Positions 54,663 to 64,000 of a stretch of 64,000 nucleotides of DNA are shown here, one piece after another. The notes beneath the pieces are model-generated. The model saw nothing but the letters and a program-made list of their open reading frames with translations, ran no database searches and was not told the origin of the DNA. The DNA is taken from contig WPIO01000120.1 of assembly GCA_009760855.2 (NCBI GenBank), positions 122,001 to 186,000 on the forward strand, written 5' to 3'. A program made the position numbers and the translations under genes. The DNA comes from Cristatella mucedo (Eukaryota > Bryozoa > Phylactolaemata > Cristatellidae). How positions within the stretch are numbered: the first letter of the stretch is position 1; each line of letters starts with the position of its first letter.

Positions 54663-54751
54663 TCATGCCTCGTGGCGTACAGCGAGGTCTTGATGCTGTC
54701 GCTATCCTCCTGGAACTGCACTGAGCGAGCCGCAGTTGGAAATTGTTTCCA

Positions 54752-54936
54752 TAATAAATAAATAAATATTAGCTAATTTAAAAGCCTCTTTTGTGTACTG
54801 ACAGAAGAGCCTTTGCGGCTATCACCCCCACTTGCAGCGGCAATACAGGATCATCCACCACAGGAATCGAACCCACGACCTCGGTCCCGAGGTCGTGAAA
54901 AGCAATCGCCTTACCTTATGTGCCATACTGACGGCT
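54752..54936 (-). mobile_element. SINE family C copy
   Basis: Minus strand: GGCACATAAGGTAAGGCGA, GGTTCGATTCCTGTGGTGG, GATCCTGTATTGCCGCTGC, GCCGCAAAGGCTCTTCTGTC and an (ATTT)n tail. It lies only about 90 bp from the previous copy in the same orientation. Confidence 0.88.
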
Positions 54937-56284
54937 AACCGATAATGGCAGGAGTGAGCCGCCAAGGCTCATGGGATGCACTGTCGCTGTGCGTGCTTGT
55001 CTCAGAGGAGCAGCATCTGGCGTGGCCGCGTGCCGAGTAGTGGCCGAGGAAGGTGCCGTTCTCGGCTCACGTTCAGCACTATTCTCAATAAAGAGAAGCC
55101 ACGCAACAACAGGTGGCTGCAGACTGCTCTTATTATATCCAAAAGACTGACTGCATCATGGCGGCAGTGAGGCCAAAGTAAATGCATGAGGCTGCAAGCT
55201 CGAGCAAGATGGACGAAGCTTTTCTAATCTGCGACTAGCCCATTTCCATGTAACAATTTCGACTGCTTGAGCCTAGATATCCATAGTTCAAAATTCTTTG
55301 CAGAGAATTAAAAATTCTGATTCAATCGCTGCGATCTTTCCGATGTGCTGTGTCTCTCCGCAGCCCCACAGCTGACACCTATCATTTTAGACCTGGAGCA
55401 AGCGTCGGCCTCGCTGTTGCTCTTCGTCAGCGTCGGAGCACTCGGGTCGTGATATCCGAGAGACGAGCGGTGTCTCGACAAACTTGTGGTCAATTCGGCG
55501 TACTGTAGGCTGTTCCGGAAACGGTGCGTGACCGACACGGTGTGCGGCTGTACAGAGGAGTGGGTCAAGTTCTTCACGAAGGGAAGCGACCATGTAGTCG
55601 CTCGGTGCGGTAAAGCTCAGCCAGCGGGAGATGACGGCACGCTACATGCGATCGTGAAATGTTATTATTATTTATTACAATTATATTGACGCGTGTGACT
55701 ATGACTTACAGACTAACGAGATAGCAAACCGTTGTTAGTATAGGAGTAAATAAACGTTCTACTGTTTTCTTCACCAAAGAAGCAAAACTGAATCGTCCTG
55801 AACAATTATTCTTAGCATGCACTACTCACGTGGTTTATAAAATTTATCCTGCGCTGGAATAAGTTTTCCTTCACTATCTGTAAGTTACTGAGAACAGGAT
55901 GCACATAATCCAGGTTCGGTTGCTATGTGACTAAACGCAGTCAACTTATCCAGCCACATGTACCTCTTCATCTGTCGGCAGCCAGTGCATGGCTGAACTC
56001 ACAGGTTTCCACTTATGCCGCAGATTCTCCATCGGGTATTTGTAATCGTTTTTTCCTCTTCGCACTTAACCAAGATATTTAAATAAGTCTTCAGTCAATC
56101 TTGAGTTCTTTTGGTAGCTCCGATATCTACCGGGACCGGGCAAAGCTGGGTGCAGATGCATTGGCTCCCCTTTGTGAGCTCAGCCAATGTTCGCAATATA
56201 GTGACTGATGTTTATGCATCATGAAATCATACGTGCATTTTAAGTGCAGAAAAAAGCGAGTGCACCGGCTGCAATCACACGTAT
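54937..56284. other. No gene recognised
   Basis: Frames at 54,976, 55,308 and 55,486 have no motif I recognise. Confidence 0.45.
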
Positions 56285-56431
56285 GCAACGCCGAAGGCTC
56301 GGCGGAGTAGGATTAACCTGCCGCTTACATGGCGGCGTAACCCTAGCACCCAACTCAGTTCGGTGCACGTCTACGCGAAAAAAGCAGGCCGCCACGAAAC
56401 GAGCGTTTCCTGCGCTGACCTACTTATCCTT

Positions 56432-56510
56432 ATGTGAAGCGCCTAGAAAGAGATTGAGTTCCCTGAGGGCGCTTTATGAAGTGCATTATTAGTATTATTG
56501 TTATTATCAC
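56432..56510 (+). mobile_element. LINE family 1 3' tail inserted in LTR
   Basis: TGAAGCGCCTAGAAAGAGAT, CCCTGAGGGCGCTTTATGAAG, then (TTA)n. Well preserved, so probably young. Confidence 0.8.
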
Positions 56511-56804
56511 TAAAGGGGGTCATGAGTCCGCGGCGTGAATCGGAAAGCGAGACACACAAACTGGAGATTTTACTGAGCTTTATTCGCAAGCGCACAAAGT
56601 CGCTGCGCGTCTAGCTCAGTTTTATCTCCATATTTCTCACACGCTCTCAACAGCACACGCACTCTTGCGGAGGGAATACGTCCCCCGCACTTAGGCTACC
56701 TATGTTTATTGTGGGGAACGAGAAGGCGCCCGAACCGGAGCCTAGACCCTGACTGGAGAACTAGGGCTCCGCTTCCACCTGGCGGCAGGAATACCTCATA
56801 CACT

Positions 56805-57116
56805 GTCGTTTGTTCACACTGCAGAGAGCCAGCCGATGCCCAACACCGACAGTTTATTACCAATGCACGGAGCCGAAGCCAAAGAGCGCACGGCTCCTCT
56901 CAGCCCCTCCTACTCTCACTCGACTCCCCTCCTCGACTGCCCGGCTGTCCCTTGGCCAACCCCGATGGTGAATCCACCATCTGTTCACCAGCGGGTTATC
57001 GGCCTGTGTCAACGCCTCATTAGAAGCTGACCACAGCTGTGCACAGGCCCCTCTCGGGGATGCTCCCACCAGCTGCTGAGGAAAGGAGCGGTACCAGCCC
57101 GCATGCAATCGAACTA
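56805..57116. mobile_element. Insertion flanked by 8-bp direct repeat
   Basis: CATACACT occurs at 56,797-56,804 and again at 57,117-57,124. The LTR copy at 10,494-11,340 has the uninterrupted site (CTCATGCACTACACCAAGC). An 8-bp duplication is usual for hAT-type elements, but I see no clear terminal inverted repeats. Confidence 0.65.
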
Positions 57117-57544
57117 CATACACTACACCAAGCACTCTTGGTGAGACCCCGTGCATGCGCACAGACACACAAAACACACTAGAAACACAAAAATGCGAGT
57201 TCGAGTGCTGTACGAACGTATTCGGTGGCATTCACCGAATCCTCCTGGCGCTGTCCCGTCCAGTCCCTTGACCACCGGCGAACAGCCCGCCCTCCTCCCT
57301 CGCTTTCAGAGAAACGAGTCCGGCAACTACAGGCGACGGTATTGAGACGGAGCCAAAGATGAAGAAGAGGCCTAATGAGCGTCGCCCTATCATCATTTAA
57401 CGAAGTGAGACTATGGGGTTGGCAACCCAGCCAATATCAATCACCTTAGCGACCTCTGCGTCCCCTTGCTGTAGGACAGAGGTGTTTTCCTGCTGAGCAA
57501 TTCTCATGGACTCTAAAACTGAGTCAGGCCGGCGCTGTGCTACA

Positions 57545-58179
<635 letters not shown>

Positions 58180-58339
58180 CTTATCCCCAAGCTCCTGGCC
58201 CATCACTTTCTCTGTGACATTCACTTCAATCGCTTATACTCTAAGGTGCTGCAAATTAGTTTCGTCTTGGTTATTCAGCAGTCGTTTTTAGTCAGGTACC
58301 GGTTCAGCGTAAATGTTGGTCATGCCGCTGTTGTATTAC
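58180..58339. other. No gene recognised
   Basis: Short spacer with nothing identified. Confidence 0.4.
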
Positions 58340-58610
58340 AGTAGATCCGGCGGCGGCAGCGTGGGAGTCTCATGTAGGCACATCAAGCAAAGGTGAGCGG
58401 AGCGGTAAAATGAGACTCTCCCTTTATTTCTCTGAAGGCGTACATATACGAGAGCTTGATCAGTCGCAGCAGACGACATGAAATATAACATGCATTAGTG
58501 GCCTGACACTACGCTGCGTCAATGGCTTACTGCCGTCAATGGTCACAGGTGAGGCGTGTACATTAATGTCAGGGCGCTTCGCTAATTGCAACAGCAGAAG
58601 CCGCAGGCCC
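58340..58610 (+). mobile_element. Repeat D, copy 2
   Basis: Shares AGACGACATGAAATATAAC, CATTAGTGGCCTG, GGTCACAGGTGAGGC and GGGCGCTTCGCTAATTGC with 6,480-6,735. Confidence 0.65.
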
Positions 58611-58828
58611 ATACAACACCGCTCAGGACTTTAAAATACCACAGACCAGCGATCTTATCTTTGCAACTTTAGAGTACATACGTCATCAATTATGTAGATA
58701 AATGTCAACGTTAATGATACTTTTTTCATACTAAGAAACTGCAAACATTTTTCACAAATGAAGGAAAACGGTGTGGCCATCAACGTCACTTCTACTTTTG
58801 TTGCCGGACCGCCGTACCTGTACTTAAG

Positions 58829-59994
58829 TATAACGCCGAAGGGCTCGGCGGAGGAGGCATAACCTGCTGCTTACCAAGCGGCATTGCCTACTGCCGAATG
58901 CGGTTCAACACGCGTCTTCGCACAATAGGCAGGCCGCCATAGAATGAGCGTTTCCGACACTGACCTTCTTACCGCTCCTGAGGGGTAATGAGTTTGTGGC
59001 GTGAATTGAAAAGAGATACACACGAATAGAGATTTTGCTGAGTTCTATTCGCAAGCACACCGTGTCCGCTGCGCGTCTTGATCAGTTTTATTTTCACACT
59101 CCTCACGGACTCTGAACAGTACAGACACTCTTGCGTGGGAAATACGTCCCCACATTTAGGCTACCTACGTCTATAGTGGGAACGACCCAAATAGAACCTA
59201 GACCCTGACTTGAGAAATAGGGCTCCGCTTCCAACTTAAAGGCAGGAATACTTTACACACTACACCGAACTGCTCCTAGTTTGCAACGGCAAATCTCGAA
59301 GCCGGGACCGCGTGCGCACACAAAGACACGAAATAAAAACACAAAATGCGAGCCACGCGCGCTATGCAACCGTATTCGGCGGTGTCCACCGAAGTCTCCT
59401 GGTGCTGACTCGCTCCGTCCTTTCAATCGCCGGTGATTATCCCACCCTCCTCCCTCGCTTTCAGAAAAAAGAGTCCGGAAACCGCCGGCAACGGGGTCGA
59501 AATGGAGTCAAAGACGAAGAAGGAAATCTGAGCTAGCGTTCCCACCACTCTTCAATAACTAGCCTGGACAGCTGGGTTGCCAGGCCAGCCGACATAAATC
59601 AGCCTGCTGGTCCTAACGCGACCGCGGCATCCTCTTGTTTGCAGCTAGACAACGCATGTGGTTTTCAGGCACCTTTCTCGTTGTCGCAGGAACCGTATAT
59701 AAAGACCACTGCGTCCTAAAGGACGCAGGTGCTTTTCAGCCACTTTTCTCGTTCTCACGGAAATCCGTCCAGCAACTCTTGGACTTCTGGCAGAGACAGC
59801 GACCTTGGGCGAGCTTTGCCCTATTCCTAAATGGCTAGCCGGGACTATAGGGTTGACAGGTCGGCTGATATCAATCGCCTCACGATCCTAATACAAAGGC
59901 TACGTCTTTTTGTTCAATGCTCCAGGACAGAGGTTTTTCCTGCTAAGCAGTTCTTGTGCACCCAAAAATTGAGCCAGGTAGGCGCTGTGATGCA
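58829..59994 (-). mobile_element. Solo LTR copy viii
   Basis: Reading minus, it starts TGCATCACAGCGCCTACC at 59,994 and ends GCCCTTCGGCGTTATA at about 58,829. It contains the CACCGCCGAATACGG block near 59,370 and the conserved poly(A)-proximal block near 59,040-59,060, where AATAAA has become AATAGAA. No PBS follows. Confidence 0.8.
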
Positions 59995-60595
59995 TATAGA
60001 AGCTAAATTAATGGCTGTTCGCTAGCGACCGTAGTTAAGCACTAAATAGCAAGTCAATATTGTTTGACTCATCTGCAAATACAACTTTTGATTTCACCTC
60101 ATTCATTAAAAACGCATTTAAAGATATTTTGGTGTTCCTGCAAATTTGAGCGTGCAGAGCGATCTGTTACTTAAAGTCGAGGAAGATCGTACATCTCTGA
60201 GCAAGAGGCAAATTATCACCCATCATTCCAACGAACTAGATACCTTGATATGAGTGCTTACCGGTCTAAATTGACCAATCAGCGACTGAAGATGCAAGAC
60301 GGTGTGCTTAGGATGATAATTCTTTTCAGAAAAGAAAATTAAACTCAGAATATATATGCGCTCAAGGCTATTGAGAGGCAAGCTACTAGCAAGCAAGTAA
60401 GAAAACTGTACACCAGAACAATACTTTGAAGTGACAGCTGCACATCTTTAGTGCAGAGAGCACGCATCGATTAAAAAATCATTGCTATGCCTGCCCAAAA
60501 ACCTAACAGAGTAAAATAATAGCATGCATGGATAATAGGATCATAAAACCGAGTCAGATCAAAACATAGACAAGAAATTACTCTTAGAATTGCCT
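59995..60595. other. Presumed 3' flank of the receptor gene
   Basis: Downstream of the receptor stop on the minus strand; the 3' UTR is probably here. No other feature recognised. Confidence 0.4.
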
Positions 60596-60928
60596 CTAAA
60601 AGACAAACCCATTGTAACAGTCACAAGGTAAGCAGGGTATTGCAGCCGCAGAAAGTAAGGGCATAATAAGCAGAAGAACGAGGCTTACCATTATGGTAGC
60701 CACATCATACAAGAAAAAGAAAATTCTATCCAAAACCGTTCCTACTAATATCCAAGTTTCTTGCCGCTCCTCCCTTTCGCGTCTGTCCACGTGTTCTCGT
60801 TCGATGGCCTTTACAGTCGACAGGATTTCTCTTAGTATAGGATCGAATCTATTTTTTGGTGCGTTGTTGTTGCCTTCGGAGTTAATCAATAGATCACCCT
60901 TAGTCGCTATTAACTTCATTTCAATGCC
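60596..60928 (-). CDS. Receptor last exon: pre-M4 helix, M4 and stop
   Basis: Acceptor CCAG before GGCATTGAAATG. Encodes PILREILSTVKAIEREH, a charged RREREERQ stretch and M4. A GTAAGC within M4 is donor-like, but reading through completes a normal-length M4 and reaches a stop, so it is ignored. Confidence 0.83.
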   Translation of the reverse strand, partial: GIEMKLIATKGDLLINSEGNNNAPKNRFDPILREILSTVKAIEREHVDRREREERQETWILVGTVLDRIFFFLYDVATIMVSLVLLLIMPLLSAAAIPCLPCDCYNGFVF

Positions 60929-63336
60929 CTGGTTATCTCGCGCTGATTAATGTGTAGAGGTCGTAACAGGATTGTCCAATTCAACTTTGTAAGGCACAAC
61001 TCGAAGCCAATACCCCATTTTATTCAAGAGTACCTGTAACAAGTAAAAGTAGGAGACCTAAGTGAAATAAAAAGTAGTTTAACATTCACTGATTAGAAAT
61101 ACATCCAAAGTTCAGCGACCTTGCTTGTTTTCTAAGGACATCAGAGGCATGTTGTGTGAGCTGCACTTCAACCCTGCATGTTCTATCACAAAATGGGCCC
61201 CCAGTCGGCTCCCCTAGATCATCATGGCAACTGGATTAACAGCAAGGGCAGTTCAACACAAAAAATTAACTTTCTACTATACCAATCGCTTCAAAAAGCT
61301 GCAAAGCCTGAATCGTGCAGTTCACCGATTTGGTCCGTCATAACGGGGAAGCATTGACACTGAAATCCTCACAGCTTCCTTGAATGCATTTCCTCGATTT
61401 CTAATCTTTACAAGTACTATCCTTTAAAATATCACCTTTATAGCTACAAAGTGCTCCAAAAACTATGCAATAAGTTTGACTAATTCAAGTATCAAAATTG
61501 GCTGTTACAAGTCACAGCATGAATGTTGTGTGAAAGAAGCTAAAACAAATTTGGACGAAAGGGAAATTTGGTAGAAATAGGCTTTACTGCAACTTTCTCG
61601 AGTGAAAACTGGTATTTAGAGAACGTCGGGTTCACATGGTATGATCGGAAATGTGGCTTCCTTACAGCCAGCCACGATCTTACTTGGTTTGCATAGATGA
61701 TCCATGAGAGATAATAAGCTTAATCAAGGTGGTCGTCAATAAGATAAGTATATGTGGAAAATGGTGGTACTAACAATGAAAGGGTTAATCTTGAGAGGTC
61801 TACCTTTTTATGGTCCGTCTCTCCAGCCCATTTCTACTGCACTAATGCTGGATTATTCGGATATCTGAGAAATAATATTCATTAACAGTTTAATTGTATT
61901 CTCTTAATATCCAGTTAATGGATCCTGATTAAATAGTTTAGAGATTGCAGCTATCAAGAGTGAATAAATATCTATCAGAAGAAATATGGCTGTTAAGGGA
62001 AATGTCCAACAATGGTAAAATATTTGTCTTTCTTTGAAGAATTTTCTTATTAAAAGACAAACTAGTTATAAATGCAATCCCAAATTTTTGTGGATGATAG
62101 ATGACCAAAACGTGGTAAATAAAATTTTGTAAGACCTATTTATATCGGAAGCAGTAAATTGAGCTCAACAAAATTATTTTCTTTAAAAATTAGATTACCC
62201 GATGTGTGCATTCCTGGCGAATATTGTCAATGCTAAGCTTTGCAAAACATAAGTATAGAAGATTTGTGGTGGTTTCCTTTTAGAGCTCCTTTCATCAAGA
62301 AATTTTAGGTTGTCACAGCTATAATGAATACAAAATATATGTTATTAGATCTTTTCCAGCCACAGCTTCTCATTCACTCACAAGTGGCTACCTGAAGCCA
62401 CGAGAGCATTTCCAATCGAATCTTATTAGCACCTGATGAGAGACAGTTCAAAACTTAAAGGATGCTAGTTTTACCTAGAAAACCTCTGGCGCATGCAGGT
62501 ATCTAGCCTATAGCGTGATATTGAATGCATATTGATAAGGTGCTAATGATAATGCCGAGGTGCTTTTGAGTGCTAGAGCCGAATTAAATAACAGGCGACA
62601 GTAAGATAAGATTTGCACCGGAGCTCCATAATAGTTAACAGACTGTCTGCCATCTTCAGAGAGGAGAGATCAACCAAGACTCCACCACATTCGCCTATTT
62701 TAATCAGAAGTTAATAATTAAAACCGATCCCAATATCCGCCCCCCTAGCAAGATCAGCTAATGGGCAGGTGCTTGATTTCGTGGCTGAAGACGATTCTAG
62801 GATATCGGAAGGTCAGGCCGATTTTCAACGATGACAATTAGCAAGCTAATCCCGACCAACCGGAACTGCCTCCGCTTCTCGCTTGTTTTTCGGCTGCTCT
62901 GTTAGCCGATCGTGAGCCGCATGCTAGCGAAGCAGAGGAAGCAGTCACCATTAGTCGAATAGGCTCTTAAAATGGTCAAAAGATAATTATCGCGAGCAGT
63001 TGCAATCGAGGTCCATGCACAGCAACGGTGGCTGCCTCTGAGATAGTTACGCACTTTATCCAGCCGGGCACTTCAGCCGCTCCACCGTGAGAGACCCTTA
63101 TGACAATTGTTGTGGAAACCACCGATAGTCCATATAGGACAAGAATGAAAGCCAGATATTTACCTAGAAAACAATTTTGTTGATTGTTAAGCACATTAGC
63201 ACAACATAGGAATTCAGAGTAAAGGGCAGACCACGAGCACACGCTCTTACTAAGCAGAGACGTAGAATCCGATGTAGGCGGCATGATGCTGGAAACGTCC
63301 ACAAGCAGGAAGAAGCAGTGTGTTGTCCAGGGCGAT
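60596..63336 (-). CDS. Nicotinic-receptor-like Cys-loop channel subunit, 3' exons (partial)
   Basis: Three minus-strand exons are visible. 63,251-63,336 encodes the M2 end and M2-M3 loop (FFLLVDVSSIMPPTSDST). About 63,051-63,163 encodes M3 (KYLAFILVLYGLSVVST, then VIRVSHGG and VPGWIK). 60,596-60,928 encodes the pre-M4 helix and M4 (ETWILVGTVLDRIFFFLYDV, then a hydrophobic end, stop at 60,596). 'PPTSDST-L-YL', 'P.WIK' and 'W..V..VLDR.FF' are hallmarks of nicotinic acetylcholine receptor subunits, pentameric cation channels of the plasma membrane. The ligand-binding domain and M1 lie beyond the right edge. If these exons join directly the M3-M4 loop is only about 60 residues and lacks the usual post-M3 helix, so an exon in 60,929-63,050 is probably missing from my call. 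Confidence 0.86.
60929..63050. other. Receptor intron(s)
   Basis: AT-rich. I did not identify a further M3-M4 loop exon with confidence. It contains repeat E copy 2 at 62,035-62,240. Confidence 0.5.
62035..62240 (+). repeat. Repeat E, copy 2
   Basis: TTCTTATTAAAAGACAAACTAG, ATGCAATCCCAAATTTTTGTGG, AGATGACCAAAACGTGGTAAAT and a CAATGCTAAGC end parallel 38,870-39,130. Only one of the 50-bp units is present. Confidence 0.5.
63051..63163 (-). CDS. Receptor exon: M3
   Basis: Acceptor TTCTAG. Codon split A|GT joins in phase to the previous exon. Encodes KYLAFILVLYGLSVVSTTIV. The donor is either GTAACT (exon to 63,051) or GTGCGT (exon to 63,055); the first keeps phase 0 with the M4 exon. Confidence 0.83.
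63251..63336 (-). CDS. Receptor exon: M2 end and M2-M3 loop
   Basis: 86 nt, acceptor CCAG, donor GTAAGA. One nt completes a codon at each end. Encodes SPWTTHCFFLLVDVSSIMPP and TSDSTSLL. Confidence 0.85.
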
Positions 63337-63899
63337 CTGGAAATATTGACGTTTACAGAGGACTATAAGAGCACACTTGTATATAGATTGTGCTAGTAAG
63401 ATATTCTATTCATAGTCATTAAAGGAACTTTGACAAAAGCTGCTTGTTTGTAATAAAACTGTACAGGACAAATCTAAAATGCAAATCAGAATTGAAAGTT
63501 ATTTAATAAACTATGGTATGGCACAGTATAAATTGCGAAAGTTGGTAAAGAGTGCAGGTGCATGGATGCGCATTATGTGCATGGAATTCTGACCAAAACC
63601 TATGCAGAATCGTACTTTAACGTGCTGTAAAGCTCAACCATCTGCATTATTAAAAGCCATGTGACACCAAGATTTAGAGTTGTTTCGCTATGAGTGATAG
63701 CAGTAAACTCCGTGTTTTCAACTTCATGCAAAATAGAGATCACAATTGGTCACTAAGAAAGCACCCAATTGCTTAGCAATAAAACAGTGAGTAGATTTAA
63801 CAATCAATGAGGATTCGTAACTTAGTTATGGGGCGGAAAAATTATAGAAGAGCTTTTCCCTTTCCCAGTCCTGCTAACTCATTTTATTAAGAAAGCTAC
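63337..63899. other. Receptor intron, no feature recognised
   Basis: Upstream of the M2 exon on the minus strand. M1 and ligand-binding exons were not found before the window edge. Confidence 0.45.
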
Positions 63900-64000
63900 C
63901 CTGGTTTGGCCCAGGGTTATGGCCTTTTGAGACAAAGGTAGTGGGCTCGAGCCTTTCGGCCATTATAAAGCAATCGGACAGAGATGAAGCTAGTTTAAGG
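63900..64000 (+). mobile_element. SINE family A, diverged, cut by window end
   Basis: CTGGTTTGGCCCAGGGTTATG, GTAGTGGGCTCGAGCCTTTC and GGACAGAGATGAAGCTAG parallel the family consensus with several changes. Confidence 0.65.

Larger units (their letters stand above)
56285..57544 (-). mobile_element. Solo LTR copy vii with two later insertions
   Basis: Reading minus, it starts TGTAGCACAGCGCCGGCC at 57,544 and ends CCTTCGGCGTTGCA at about 56,285. It contains the CACCGAATACG-type block (57,220) and the AATAAAGCTCAG block (about 56,575). A LINE tail (about 56,432-56,510) and a 312-bp insert (56,805-57,116) interrupt it. No PBS follows on the minus strand. Confidence 0.83.

Noticed and set aside
60700-60706. 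Donor GTAAGC within the receptor M4 segment
   Set aside because: Reading through gives an M4 of normal length and a stop. Splicing would cut M4 in half, with no partner exon seen.

Overview
The window is animal nuclear DNA. It has spliced genes with GT-AG introns, tRNA-derived SINEs, several LINE and LTR retrotransposon families, DNA-transposon relics and long microsatellites. A Cys-loop (nicotinic-receptor-like) channel, an annexin and an ABHD1/3-type hydrolase fit an invertebrate metazoan. A lophotrochozoan-like animal is only a guess, because the sequence does not fix the phylum. Most of the window is repeats and introns.

Three host genes are supported, all on the minus strand. (1) 1,301-4,313: the 5' end of an ABHD1/ABHD3-like membrane alpha/beta-hydrolase. 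Coding exons 1 and 2 are visible and the gene runs off the left edge. (2) 24,111-34,709: a complete annexin. Nine coding exons join in phase to 320 codons plus a stop, including a proposed 9-nt first exon beside a CpG-rich promoter. (3) 60,596-63,336: the 3' part of a nicotinic-receptor-like ligand-gated channel, with the M2/M3 exons and the M4 exon. It enters from the right edge. No functional link between the three genes is evident.

Transposon layout. 5.5-12.3 kb is a pile-up of one LTR-retrotransposon family: TGTA...TACA ends, a tRNA-Lys-type primer binding site at 8,664, gag fragments, and copies placed head-to-head. Further copies, apparently solo LTRs, lie at 33.1-34.1, 56.3-57.5 and 58.8-60.0 kb. 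CR1/L2-like LINE pieces lie at 1.7, 13.6-15.9, 28.2, 35.5-37.1 and 47-49 kb. A SINE family whose 3' tail resembles the LINE tail occurs at least six times. A second tRNA-type SINE family occurs four times. A broken PIF/Harbinger transposase lies at 16.6-17.4 kb and a broken hAT/DUF4371-like transposase at 19.4-20.2 kb.

The most unusual object is at about 42.0-52.6 kb. It is a mirror-image structure of roughly 10.6 kb built from diverged tandem units of about 170 bp. Forward-oriented units fill 42.0-46.5 kb and reverse-oriented units fill 49.3-52.6 kb. Matching units pair across the centre in collinear order. A short palindrome at 49.06 kb marks the orientation switch. The arms extend past the tandem units into matching unique flanks. 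It looks like a giant foldback element or a palindromic duplication of a satellite block. No protein-coding gene was recognised inside it.
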